This document shows, piece after piece, positions 51,413 to 59,625 of a stretch of DNA of 64,000 nt. The position numbers were made by a program, and so were the translations under genes. The DNA is from Ruminococcus sp. GTDB lineage: Bacteria > Bacillota > Clostridia > Oscillospirales > Ruminococcaceae. The notes under the pieces are model-generated. The model made no database searches, was not told where the DNA came from, and saw nothing but the letters and a program-made list of their open reading frames with translations. The DNA lies in NCBI GenBank assembly GCA_017397925.1, contig JAFQHO010000084.1, positions 108,033 to 172,032 on the forward strand, in the 5' to 3' direction. Position 1 is the stretch's first letter; every line of letters begins with the position of its first letter.

Positions 51413-53851
51413 ATGGCAAAGTATGATTTTAAATCGGTTGAGAAAAAGTGGCAGGAGTACTGGGAGAAAAACGAAACTTTCAAAACAGATGTATGGGATT
51501 TCAGCAAGCCTAAGTTCTATGCCCTTGATATGTTCCCATATCCGTCAGGAGTAGGCCTTCACGCAGGTCATCCGGAGGGTTATACTGCAACTGATATTGT
51601 TTCACGTATGAAGCGTATGCAGGGATATAACGTGCTTCATCCAATGGGATATGACTCCTTCGGACTTCCTGCTGAGCAGTATGCTGTAACAACAGGAAAT
51701 CACCCAAATGGTTTTACACAGGAGAATATTAAGACCTTTTCAGCACAGCTCAAAGAGCTTGGATTTGATTATGACTGGTCAAAGGTGATAGCAACATCTG
51801 ACCCCGGCTTCTACAAGTGGACACAGTGGATATTCAAGCAGCTTTACGAGGACGGATATGCAAAGTATATTGATATGCCTGTAAACTGGTGTGAGGAGCT
51901 GGGAACAGTTCTTTCAAACGATGAGGTTATCGACGGAAAATCTGAAAGAGGCGGATATCCCGTTGTTCGTAAGAATATGAAACAGTGGGTAATTGACCAG
52001 CCTGCATTTGCTGAAAAACTCCTTGAGGGACTTGAGGAAATCGACTGGCCTGAGTCAACAAAGGCAATTCAGCGCAACTGGATCGGTAAATCAACAGGTG
52101 TTGAGGTTGAGTTTGATATAGTAGGCGGCGGAAAGTTCTCCATATTCACTACTTGTATTGAAACAATCTACGGTATCACATTTATGGTTCTTGCTCCCGA
52201 TGGAGCTGTTACTGAGAGTCTCCTTGACAGAGTTGAAAATATTGACGAAGTTAAGGCATATATCGAGGAAACAAGAAAGAAAAATGATATGGACCGTACT
52301 GAGCTTAACAAGACCAAATCCGGCTGTGAGCTTAAAGGCGTTACCTGTATAAACCCTGTAAATGGCAAAGAAGTAAGAATGTTTATCGGTGATTTCGTAC
52401 TTGCAAGCTATGGTACAGGTGCTGTAATGGCTGTTCCAAGCCACGATCAGCGTGATTTTGAGTATGCAATTGCACACAACATTGATATGATACAGGTAAT
52501 TGACGGTGATGAAAAGCTTGGTCACGTTGATGTATCAGAGGCAGCCTTTGAAAAACAGGGATACCTTGGAAAGGGCTATAAGCTCATTAATTCTGAGGAG
52601 TTCACAGGTCTTACTGTTGAGGAAGCAAAGGAAGCTATTACAAAGAAGCTTGAAGAAATGGGCAGAGCAAAGCGTACTGTAAATTATCATTTCCGTGAAT
52701 GGATATTTGCACGTCAGCGTTACTGGGGAGAGCCTGTTCCTGTAGTTCATACAGAGAATGGAGAAATTTACTCTCTTGATGACAGCGAGCTTCCGCTTAT
52801 TCTCCCTGAGCTTGACGATTACAAGGGTAAAAACGGAAAAGCACCTCTTGAAAATGCAGTAGAGTGGAAGCAGTACGATAAGAACGGTATCAAGGGCGTC
52901 CGTGAGACATCAACAATGCCCGGCAGTGCAGGTTCAAGCTGGTACTTCTTCAGATACATTGACCCCGATAATGACAAGGAATTTGCAAATCAGGAGCTTC
53001 TGAAACACTGGATGCCTGTAGACCTCTACATAGGCGGTCCTGAGCACGCTGTAGGACACCTTATGTATTCACGTATCTGGAACAGATATCTTTATGATAA
53101 GGGCCTTGCACCTACAAAGGAGCCTTTCAAGAAGCTTGTACATCAGGGTATGATTCTTGGTGAAAACGGCATCAAGATGGGTAAGAGATTCCCTGAGTTC
53201 GTAGTAAATCCATCTGATATAGTAAGAGATTTCGGTGCTGATACACTTCGTCTTTACGAAATGTTTATGGGACCTCTTGAGGTGAGCAAGCCCTGGAATC
53301 CAAAGGGCGTAGAAGGCGCAAGAAAGTTTATTAACAGAGTATGGAATTTCTTTACTGAGGCTGAGAATCTTACCGATGACAATGATGGCAGTCTGACAAA
53401 AGTATACCATAAGACAGTAAAGAAAGTTACAGAGGACTATGAAAAGCTGGCATTCAATACAGCTATCAGCCAGATGATGATATTTGTAAATGAGGTTTAC
53501 AAGGTTGGCAAATGTCCTAAGGAGTACGCTGAGGGCATTATAAAGATGCTTTCCTGCATTACACCTCATATCGGCGAGGAGATCTGGAGCATTCTCGGTC
53601 ATAATGACACAATTGCATTTGAAAGCTGGCCTGTTTACGATGAGGCACTCTGCAAGGATGATACAATTGAAATCGTTGTACAGATTAACGGAAAGGTTAA
53701 GGCGAAGCTTAACATTGAAGTTGACGCAGACCAGGAATCTGTAATAGCAATGGCTATGGAAGAAGAAGCTGTAAAGGCTGCTGTAGAGGGTAAAAATATC
53801 GTAAAACAGATATATGTACCAAATAAGCTTGTTAATATTGTAGCAAAATAA
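51413..53851 (+). CDS. leuS: Leucyl-tRNA synthetase
   Basis: An 812-residue class I synthetase. HIGH-type motif GLHAGHPEGYTATDI, LeuRS-specific HPMGYDSFGLPAEQYA, CP1 editing domain (about 220-410) with GTGAVMAVPSHDQRDFEYA, and the anticodon/C-terminal region. Two signature motifs deviate: KMSKS is KMGKRF, and the Thr-rich editing motif TTRPDT is TTCIET. The protein is otherwise full length and complete. ATG 51413 with AAGGA upstream; a TTG at 51404 overlaps the ribosome site. Last gene of the long operon. Confidence 0.95.
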   Translation: MAKYDFKSVEKKWQEYWEKNETFKTDVWDFSKPKFYALDMFPYPSGVGLHAGHPEGYTATDIVSRMKRMQGYNVLHPMGYDSFGLPAEQYAVTTGNHPNGFTQENIKTFSAQLKELGFDYDWSKVIATSDPGFYKWTQWIFKQLYEDGYAKYIDMPVNWCEELGTVLSNDEVIDGKSERGGYPVVRKNMKQWVIDQPAFAEKLLEGLEEIDWPESTKAIQRNWIGKSTGVEVEFDIVGGGKFSIFTTCIETIYGITFMVLAPDGAVTESLLDRVENIDEVKAYIEETRKKNDMDRTELNKTKSGCELKGVTCINPVNGKEVRMFIGDFVLASYGTGAVMAVPSHDQRDFEYAIAHNIDMIQVIDGDEKLGHVDVSEAAFEKQGYLGKGYKLINSEEFTGLTVEEAKEAITKKLEEMGRAKRTVNYHFREWIFARQRYWGEPVPVVHTENGEIYSLDDSELPLILPELDDYKGKNGKAPLENAVEWKQYDKNGIKGVRETSTMPGSAGSSWYFFRYIDPDNDKEFANQELLKHWMPVDLYIGGPEHAVGHLMYSRIWNRYLYDKGLAPTKEPFKKLVHQGMILGENGIKMGKRFPEFVVNPSDIVRDFGADTLRLYEMFMGPLEVSKPWNPKGVEGARKFINRVWNFFTEAENLTDDNDGSLTKVYHKTVKKVTEDYEKLAFNTAISQMMIFVNEVYKVGKCPKEYAEGIIKMLSCITPHIGEEIWSILGHNDTIAFESWPVYDEALCKDDTIEIVVQINGKVKAKLNIEVDADQESVIAMAMEEEAVKAAVEGKNIVKQIYVPNKLVNIVAK

Positions 53852-53878
53852 CGAAATTTACAAATCCCTGAAAAATGC

Positions 53879-53907
53879 TTGACATAAAGGGGAAAATGTG
53901 GTAAAAT
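53879..53907 (+). promoter_or_regulatory. Promoter of rpsU
   Basis: TTGACA (53879-53884), 17-bp spacer, TAAAAT (53902-53907). The leader of about 105 nt contains a small hairpin GGGGTT/AACCTC around 53979-54000. Confidence 0.8.
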
Positions 53908-54021
53908 AACATTATATTCGTAATTGAATGAGGTATTGTTGACTGACATCCGCAAGGGTGATTAGCATATAGCTCCGGGGTTTCCTGTGGGCAACCTCTG
54001 AACAAGGGAGGGAAATGGTAA

Positions 54022-54195
54022 ATGGCAGAAGTTCGCGTTGGTAAGAACGAGTCACTTGACACAGCTCTTAAGAGATTTAAGAGATCATGTGCTAAGGACG
54101 GCGTTATTGCTGAAGTACGTAAGAGAGAGCATTATGAGAAGCCTTCTGTAAAGCGTAAGAAGAAGTCTGAGGCAGCTCGTAAGCGTAAGTATTAA
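54022..54195 (+). CDS. rpsU: 30S ribosomal protein S21
   Basis: Fifty-seven residues, starting [20 protein letters not shown] and ending in a very basic tail ([18 protein letters not shown]). GGGAGGG 9 nt before the ATG. Own promoter and terminator. S21 helps translation initiation on the 30S platform. Confidence 0.96.
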   Translation: MAEVRVGKNESLDTALKRFKRSCAKDGVIAEVRKREHYEKPSVKRKKKSEAARKRKY

Positions 54196-54212
54196 TCTTA
54201 CACATATGAAAT

Positions 54213-54242
54213 TTAAGCGGGCGTTTTTACGTCCGCTTTTTC
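54213..54242 (+). terminator. Terminator of rpsU
   Basis: Stem AAGCGGGCGT/ACGTCCGCTT with a TTTT loop and a five-T run. Confidence 0.78.
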
Positions 54243-54259
54243 ATTATAAGGAGAAAGAT

Positions 54260-54691
54260 ATGATTAAGAAGATTTTAGTTATACACGGCCCAAATCTTAA
54301 CCTCCTCGGTGAACGTGAGCCCGGAGTTTACGGCAGCTCAGGCATCGACGTGCTGAACAGTAATATCATCGATCGCGCAAAGGAACAGGGGCTTGAATGC
54401 GAGATATTCCAATCAAATCACGAGGGTGCTATTATTGATAAGCTTCACGCTGCACGTACAGCTTTTGACGGAGTTATTATAAACGCAGGTGCATATACCC
54501 ACTACAGTTATGCTATCCGCGATGCTATAGCGGCTATAAAAATTCCTGTAATTGAGGTTCATATAAGCAATATTGATGCAAGAGAGGAGTTCCGTGCCAA
54601 TTCAGTTATTGCACCTGTGTGTAAGGGCAGCATATGCGGACTTGGCTTTATGAGTTATTATCTTGCAGTTCAGGCAATGTCGGAGCTTTGA
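54260..54691 (+). CDS. aroQ: 3-dehydroquinate dehydratase, type II
   Basis: A 143-residue type II DHQase: ILVIHGPNLNLLGEREPGVY with the active-site Tyr, FQSNHEGAIIDKLHAARTAF, INAGAYTHYSYAIRDAI, and VEVHISNIDAREEFRANSVI. Shikimate pathway. ATG 54260 with AAGGAGAAAG upstream; the frame is open further but passes through the rpsU terminator. Confidence 0.95.
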   Translation: MIKKILVIHGPNLNLLGEREPGVYGSSGIDVLNSNIIDRAKEQGLECEIFQSNHEGAIIDKLHAARTAFDGVIINAGAYTHYSYAIRDAIAAIKIPVIEVHISNIDAREEFRANSVIAPVCKGSICGLGFMSYYLAVQAMSEL

Positions 54692-54692
54692 T

Positions 54693-55760
54693 ATGGGACG
54701 TTTTGAAAGATTATTTGAAATGCTCCCCGACAATGTGGAGAGCGTTCTCGTTACCTCAGACGTTAACAGACGGTATTTCACGGGAATGAAATCCTCCGCA
54801 GGTACTGTTCTTGCGTTCAGAAATAAAGCTTATCTGCTTATTGATTTCCGCTATATAGAAAAGGCAAGGGAAACAGTAAAAACTGCTGAAGTTCTGGAAA
54901 CAAAGGAGCTTTATAAGGAAATCTCTGCGCTGCTTCGTCAGGAGGGCGTGAAAAATCTTGCTATTGAGTCTATGGATGTGACAGTAAGCCGCCTCAATCT
55001 GATGAAAAAGCACCTCAAATGCGTAGATATAATCGAAACGGATACTCTCAGCAACACTATAAATAAGCTTCGTGCTGTAAAGGACGATGAAGAACTTGAA
55101 TATATCCGAAAAGCACAGGAAATTGCTGAATCTGCATTTGAGGATATTCTTTGCTTTATTAAAGAGGGTGTTACGGAGCGTGAAATTGCCCTTGAACTTG
55201 ACAGACTTATGCTCGAAAAGGGTGCTGAGGGTATATCCTTTGATACAATTGCTCTTGCAGGGGAGAATACATCAATGCCCCACGGGGTTCCCTCGGATAA
55301 AAAGGTGAAAAAGGGCGAATTTGTCCTTATGGACTTTGGTGCAGTGTACAACGGCTATCACAGTGATATGACGCGTACTGTATGCGTTGGTGAGCCTGAT
55401 GCGAAGATGACGGAGATATACAATATAGTCCTTACTGCGCAGGAAAAAGCTATTGCAGCAGCGAAGGCGGGTGTTACAGGTTCGGAGCTTGATGCTGTGG
55501 CAAGGCGGCATATATGTGATGCAGGTTATGGAGAATATTTCGGTCATTCTCTTGGTCACGGCGTTGGTCTGGAAATACACGAACAGCCTAACGCAGCTCC
55601 CCGATATGATAAAAAACTGGAAAAAGGTGCGGTAGTCACTATAGAACCTGGTATATATATTGCAGGAAAATTCGGAGTGAGAATAGAAGATTTTGTCATT
55701 TTGACCGAAAATGGATGTATAAATCTGACAAAATGTGCAAAAAATATAATATCTTTATAA
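54693..55760 (+). CDS. M24 family Xaa-Pro aminopeptidase
   Basis: A 355-residue M24B metallopeptidase: creatinase-like N-terminal domain (1-125) and a pita-bread catalytic domain with the five metal ligands in VLMDFGAVYNGYHSDMTRTV (two Asp), GHSLGHGVGLEIHE (His), VVTIEPGIYI (Glu) and GVRIEDFVIL (Glu). Removes N-terminal residues before proline. Starts 2 bp after the aroQ stop, with CGGAGC upstream. Confidence 0.92.
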   Translation: MGRFERLFEMLPDNVESVLVTSDVNRRYFTGMKSSAGTVLAFRNKAYLLIDFRYIEKARETVKTAEVLETKELYKEISALLRQEGVKNLAIESMDVTVSRLNLMKKHLKCVDIIETDTLSNTINKLRAVKDDEELEYIRKAQEIAESAFEDILCFIKEGVTEREIALELDRLMLEKGAEGISFDTIALAGENTSMPHGVPSDKKVKKGEFVLMDFGAVYNGYHSDMTRTVCVGEPDAKMTEIYNIVLTAQEKAIAAAKAGVTGSELDAVARRHICDAGYGEYFGHSLGHGVGLEIHEQPNAAPRYDKKLEKGAVVTIEPGIYIAGKFGVRIEDFVILTENGCINLTKCAKNIISL

Positions 55761-55776
55761 TAATTTGCGTAAGGTA

Positions 55777-55805
55777 TTGCAAATTGTGTGGAAATATGGT
55801 ATAAT
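55777..55805 (+). promoter_or_regulatory. Promoter of efp
   Basis: TTGCAA (55777-55782), 17-bp spacer, TATAAT (55800-55805). Confidence 0.82.
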
Positions 55806-55899
55806 AATACATATTAATGATTTGCGGTTGACAGCTTATTTTTGTCGATTATATACCGACAAATTTCATTTATTAATTAAAATTCGGAGGTAATTTTTT

Positions 55900-56457
55900 A
55901 TGATTTCAGCAGGCGATTTCAGAAACGGCGTAACTTTTGAGCTTGACGGACAGGTTGTTCAGGTTGTTGAGTTCCAGCACGTAAAGCCAGGTAAGGGTGC
56001 CGCTTTCGTACGTACAAAGTATAAGAACGTTATCACAGGTTCTGTTGTTGAAACTTCTTTCAACCCTACAGCTAAGTTCCCTACAGCTTTCGTTGAGAGA
56101 AAGGATATGCAGTACAGCTACAATGACGGAGATCTTTACTACTTTATGGATATGGAAACATATGAGCAGCTTCCAATCAGCGCATCTGTACTTGGCGACA
56201 ACTTCAAGTTCGTTAAGGAAGAAATGATTTGTAAGATTCTCTCATACAAGGGTAACGTTTTCGGTGTTGAGCCACCCAACTTCGTTGAGCTGGTTGTAAC
56301 ACAGACAGATCCAGGTTTTAAGGGCGATACAGCTACAAATGCTACAAAGCCTGCTACACTTGAAACAGGCGCTGAGATCAAGGTTCCTCTCTTTATCGAC
56401 GAGGGCGAGAAGATTCAGGTTGATACTCGTACAGGCGAGTATATGTCAAGAGCATAA
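55900..56457 (+). CDS. efp: Elongation factor P
   Basis: A 185-residue three-domain [23 protein letters not shown] with the modifiable Lys loop, [20 protein letters not shown], and the C-terminal OB fold ending [20 protein letters not shown]. Rescues ribosomes stalled at polyproline. Own promoter, CGGAGG ribosome site. Confidence 0.96.
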   Translation: MISAGDFRNGVTFELDGQVVQVVEFQHVKPGKGAAFVRTKYKNVITGSVVETSFNPTAKFPTAFVERKDMQYSYNDGDLYYFMDMETYEQLPISASVLGDNFKFVKEEMICKILSYKGNVFGVEPPNFVELVVTQTDPGFKGDTATNATKPATLETGAEIKVPLFIDEGEKIQVDTRTGEYMSRA

Positions 56458-56535
56458 TTGACGTTCTGCGCGGGGAGTATATTATGCACCCTTGTGCCGA
56501 TAATAATTACGATTTAACGAAAGGGGGAGCTTGTT

Positions 56536-57027
56536 ATGAAGCTTACTGAGAAAATGTCTTATTTACAGGGACTGCTTGACGGTCTTGACATTGACAATTC
56601 CACTAAGGAGGGCAAAGCTCTTATTCAGATGGCAGACGTTATGAATGAGCTTGTTGCTTATGTGGAGGATCTCCAGTCACAGGTAGATGAGCTTACTGAG
56701 CTTTGCGATATTCTTGACCAGGACCTCGGTCAGGTTGAGGATGATATCTATGATGAGGACGATGAGGATTTCGATTTCGACGATTGCGAAGACTGCTTTG
56801 ACGACGAAGAAGACGACGATGATTTCGATTTCGATGAGGATGACGAGCTTTATGAGATTACTTGTCCCTCTTGCGGAGATACAATTCTCATTGACGAGGG
56901 TATGATTGAGGAAGGTTCTATCAATTGTCCTAACTGTGATGAGCTTCTCGAATTTGATTGTGATGACCTTACAATTGAAGATTTCGAGGAAACTGCTGAT
57001 GCAGCTGAAGAAGAAAAGAAAGACTGA
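56536..57027 (+). CDS. CD1247-type acidic zinc-ribbon protein
   Basis: A 163-residue protein: an N-terminal helical domain (MKLTEKMSYLQGLLDGLDID to about residue 60, coiled-coil-like), a highly acidic Asp/Glu/Phe stretch (about 66-105) and a C-terminal zinc ribbon (ITCPSCGDTILIDEG...NCPNCDELLEFDC). This is the CD1247 N-terminal-domain family of clostridia, function unknown, usually next to efp. Contains only about 4% basic residues in the middle third. AAAGGGGGAG ribosome site. Confidence 0.82.
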   Translation: MKLTEKMSYLQGLLDGLDIDNSTKEGKALIQMADVMNELVAYVEDLQSQVDELTELCDILDQDLGQVEDDIYDEDDEDFDFDDCEDCFDDEEDDDDFDFDEDDELYEITCPSCGDTILIDEGMIEEGSINCPNCDELLEFDCDDLTIEDFEETADAAEEEKKD

Positions 57028-57038
57028 TAATATCAGCT

Positions 57039-57069
57039 AACAGGCGGCATGTAGCCGCCTGTTTTATCT
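57039..57069 (+). terminator. Terminator of the zinc-ribbon gene
   Basis: Ten-bp stem AACAGGCGGC/GCCGCCTGTT with a 5-nt loop, followed by TTATCTT. Confidence 0.85.
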
Positions 57070-57107
57070 TGATGATTAGGTAAAAAATATAAATATATGT
57101 GCAACTA

Positions 57108-57136
57108 TTGACAAATTGTAAAAAATATGGTATAAT
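57108..57136 (+). promoter_or_regulatory. Promoter of tRNA-Leu
   Basis: TTGACA (57108-57113), 17-bp spacer, TATAAT (57131-57136), 13 bp before the tRNA. Confidence 0.85.
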
Positions 57137-57149
57137 ATTAAAGCAATAT

Positions 57150-57236
57150 GCGGATATGGCGGAATAGGCAGACGCGCTGGCTTCAGGTGCCAGTCGGGGC
57201 AACTCGGTGCAGGTTCAACTCCTGTTATCCGCACCA
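57150..57236 (+). tRNA. tRNA-Leu (anticodon CAG)
   Basis: Eighty-seven nt with acceptor stem GCGGATA/TATCCGC, encoded CCA, D-arm GGCGGAATAGGC, anticodon stem CTGGC/GCCAG with loop TTCAGGT (anticodon CAG), a long class II variable arm (TCGGGGCAACTCGG) and T-loop GTTCAACTC. Perfect promoter upstream. Its 3' 54 nt plus one base are repeated at 59233-59287, marking it as an integration site. Confidence 0.95.
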
Positions 57237-57237
57237 T
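57183..57237. repeat. Attachment-like direct repeat, left copy (tRNA-Leu 3' end)
   Basis: Fifty-five bp identical to 59233-59287, running from the anticodon loop to one base past the CCA. Confidence 0.85.
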
Positions 57238-57240
57238 TTA

Positions 57241-57291
57241 AAACACCATTGAAATCCAAATCTTAAGGGTTGGATTGAATGGTGTTTTTTT
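57241..57291 (+). terminator. Long hairpin terminator after tRNA-Leu
   Basis: AAACACCATT/AATGGTGTTT outer stem and ATCCAA/TTGGAT inner stem, followed by a T run. Confidence 0.8.
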
Positions 57292-57297
57292 ACAATT

Positions 57298-57442
57298 CGT
57301 ATCTGATGAAATAAATATAAAGCAGTTTGACAGATACTGTGATAACCCTATGGAATATGAATATTTTGATGATTGGCATTTATTTATCCATTATCATTTG
57401 GACGAAGTGGCTGAATACATAATTGATAAACTAAATTATTGA
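57298..57442 (+). pseudogene. Possible 3' remnant of a gene
   Basis: An open frame without its own start or ribosome site reads QFVSDEINIKQFDRY, then MEYEYFDDWHLFIHYHLDEV and a short end before TGA at 57440-57442. The amino acid composition (aromatic and acidic) looks coding, but no family is recognised and the frame runs upstream into the tRNA terminator hairpin, as expected of a gene cut by the left island junction. Confidence 0.35.
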
Positions 57443-57461
57443 TAAGATAGGTGAGATTAAT

Positions 57462-59204
57462 ATGATTAGATTGTTTTCTTTGTTACTTGTGCATGACAAC
57501 AAGATAAAAATGCTGATGCTGTTTAATGTACTCGCATTGATAATATTGGTAGTTTTGCATCATTTTATGAAGAAACGTCATCATAAGTTGTGGGTGGGAC
57601 TATGCTGCATACCGTTGGCGGTAGTTCTGCTGTTTTATGCAATCAATGCTCCCGGAGCTGTTCAGGATCTGTTCTGGCAGAGACATATCTCTTTCGGTAT
57701 AGCAGCTCTTTTCATTCTTCTATGGGGATTGGTCACCTATTTCCGCGGCTCATTCGGAGTATATACCGCATTTGAATTTTTTGTGAATACTCTGTTGTGC
57801 GGTAGTGTATTTCTCGTAACTATGGTGTCGGATGACATTATGAATCTTGGTGATTACTCTAAATACGGGTGGACAGAGTCTGTCTCTAAAACCATAGATC
57901 AGCTTGAAGAATCTTATGTTACACGTTACTGGAAGGATATAGATTTCGAGGCTATGCGTGAGAAATATCTGCCGCTTGTAGAAAAGGCGGAGAAGGAGAA
58001 TGATGAAGCTGCTATACTTGAACTGCTTTATGAGCTTAAATATGATCTTTATGATGGGCATGTGTGGGTAATACCATATGATATTGAGGGCGAAAGTCGT
58101 GCTACAAGAGATCTCTACGGCAATGACTTCGGACTGTCGTTGTTTAGGGATAATGTCGGAGAGGTGCTTGCAGTTCTTGTTGAGCCGGGAAGTGAAGCTG
58201 AAAAAAATGGCATACACAACGGTACTGTCGTGACCCGTTGGAATGGCGTTGCTATAGATGATGCAGTAGCGGAAGTTAAATGTATACATCCTGACAATAC
58301 ATTTGTTTACGTTGAGAATGAAGATATTTTTCGTCCTGCATTTCTTGCAGGACACGGCGAAGAAAAGGTAGAAATCTCTTTTATAGCTGATGATGGTACA
58401 GAAAAAACTGCACAGCTTAGCAGTATTGGAAGTTATTCACAACGCTTGAAAAATCTTATAGAAACTGTGTATTCCAAAAACATATTTTCTTCTGAAAATT
58501 ATTATGCATGTATGCTGGATGAAGAATGTGGTTATCTGAGAGTTCAGGAGGAAGATTATGAAAATGATGATTATTTGTATTTTATTTACTCTGAATTATC
58601 AGGAAAAAATCCTAAACTCTATAATGAAATCCGGGATAAGATACAGGATCTTGAAGATAAAGGAATGAAACGACTGATAATAGATTTACGTAATAATAGT
58701 GGCGGATATGCCAATATATCGTCGTGTATCGCATCGCTTTTCGTTGATGTAGAAATTGTTCCCGCAGAGACGTATTTAATTAATGAAAAATTCGGCTTGT
58801 TCAGAAGGTCGTTTGAGTTTGGGGAAGCTCTCTGGTCGGATATACCAATAACGGTCATAGTGAACGGTGAAACTTGTAGTGCAGGAGATGTTCTTGCATA
58901 TTGGCTTTCAAGGGGAGATAATACTGCTTTAATCGGTAATACATATCAGTGGGGATCTTCACAAGCTACCGGCGGGAGGTGTATACTGACCGACGGCAAG
59001 ATTGAGTTCTACTACCCTATTTATCCTGCCTTGACAGAGAATAATGAACCAATAGCAGAGCCAAAAAGTGACAGAAAATCAGTCGTAAATCTTGATTATC
59101 ATATAACATACAGTAAAGAGGAGGTTGTAGAACTTTTTAGTGACTCTGAGGGCGATCACATTCTTGAAGCTGCTCTTGAATATGTTTATAGCATGGAGAA
59201 ATGA
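57462..59204 (+). CDS. Membrane-anchored S41-family (C-terminal processing) peptidase
   Basis: A 580-residue protein. Four N-terminal TM helices (about 18-36, 43-62, 75-95, 102-125), an extracytoplasmic helical region, a PDZ-like domain (about 220-270: AVLVEPGSEAEKNGIHNGTV) and an S41 domain with LIIDLRNNSGGYANISSCIA and the nucleophile motif VIVNGETCSAGDVLAYWLSR (Ser in SAG), then YQWGSSQATGG. S41 peptidases cut C termini or misfolded proteins; four TM plus peptidase is unusual. The only intact cargo gene of the tRNA-Leu mini-island. Low GC relative to the housekeeping run. Ribosome site is weak (ATAGGTGAG). Confidence 0.82.
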   Translation: MIRLFSLLLVHDNKIKMLMLFNVLALIILVVLHHFMKKRHHKLWVGLCCIPLAVVLLFYAINAPGAVQDLFWQRHISFGIAALFILLWGLVTYFRGSFGVYTAFEFFVNTLLCGSVFLVTMVSDDIMNLGDYSKYGWTESVSKTIDQLEESYVTRYWKDIDFEAMREKYLPLVEKAEKENDEAAILELLYELKYDLYDGHVWVIPYDIEGESRATRDLYGNDFGLSLFRDNVGEVLAVLVEPGSEAEKNGIHNGTVVTRWNGVAIDDAVAEVKCIHPDNTFVYVENEDIFRPAFLAGHGEEKVEISFIADDGTEKTAQLSSIGSYSQRLKNLIETVYSKNIFSSENYYACMLDEECGYLRVQEEDYENDDYLYFIYSELSGKNPKLYNEIRDKIQDLEDKGMKRLIIDLRNNSGGYANISSCIASLFVDVEIVPAETYLINEKFGLFRRSFEFGEALWSDIPITVIVNGETCSAGDVLAYWLSRGDNTALIGNTYQWGSSQATGGRCILTDGKIEFYYPIYPALTENNEPIAEPKSDRKSVVNLDYHITYSKEEVVELFSDSEGDHILEAALEYVYSMEK

Positions 59205-59232
59205 TATAAATTCCACTAACGTGACGCTGCCC

Positions 59233-59287
59233 TCAGGTGCCAGTCGGGGCAACTCGGTGCAGGTTCAACTCCTGTTATCCGCACCAT
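59233..59287. repeat. Attachment-like direct repeat, right copy (tRNA-Leu 3' fragment)
   Basis: Fifty-five-bp copy of the tRNA-Leu 3' end. The preceding bases (GACGCTGCCC) resemble the tRNA anticodon arm loosely, but no promoter, acceptor 5' half or D-arm is present, so it is not a gene. Confidence 0.85.
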
Positions 59288-59314
59288 CTCTGTTGTACAA
59301 AATAGATGACAGAC

Positions 59315-59343
59315 CAAAAAAGTCCGATTTTTCGGACTTTTTT
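59315..59343. terminator. Bidirectional terminator after the tRNA fragment
   Basis: AAAAAGTCCGA/TCGGACTTTTT with a short loop; T runs on both strands. Probably the terminator that belonged to tRNA-Leu before the island inserted, or to a second island. Confidence 0.78.
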
Positions 59344-59450
59344 GCATATCTGGAGCTAAAAATTTTTAGTGTAAAACCGTAGATGACATTTTGCCTTTTC
59401 AAGCCTGAAACAGGACTTGAACGGACGTTTTTTGATTTTCAAGAGAATTG

Positions 59451-59492
59451 AGAGCAGATTTGGAAGAAAAATTCCGAAGTCTGCTCTTTTTT
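59451..59492 (+). terminator. Second terminator hairpin in the gene-free stretch
   Basis: AGAGCAGA/TCTGCTCT with a further TT.GAA/TTC.GAA pairing, followed by six T. No gene lies between this and the previous terminator. Confidence 0.7.
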
Positions 59493-59537
59493 ATTGCAAA
59501 AATCTTTCACAAAGTTTCAGACGGTTTCTTGTTCGTT

Positions 59538-59588
59538 ATGCCGAATTGATTGAGAAGTAAATTCTCGATTGGTTCGGCATTTTTGTTT
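59538..59588 (+). terminator. Third hairpin, directly before the mobile-element gene
   Basis: ATGCCGAA/TTCGGCAT outer stem, GAGAA/TTCTC inner stem, then TTTTGTTTT. It lies 38 bp before the start codon, so it may attenuate the downstream gene. The stretch 59205-59625 holds only these hairpins and the tRNA fragment. Confidence 0.65.
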
Positions 59589-59625
59589 TCCCCTATACAT
59601 TTATAAAGAAAGAGAGTTGATGCTA

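Larger units (their letters stand above)
57238..59287. mobile_element. tRNA-Leu mini-island, about 2.05 kb
   Basis: The interval bounded by the 55-bp tRNA-Leu direct repeats. Contents: a terminator hairpin, a coding remnant (57298-57442) and one intact gene (S41 peptidase). No integrase inside, so it is either a degraded or satellite-type island moved by an integrase from elsewhere. Confidence 0.65.

Noticed and set aside
59233-59287. Second tRNA-Leu gene
   Set aside because: Only the 3' part is present; no acceptor 5' half, D-arm or promoter. It is an attachment-type duplication.
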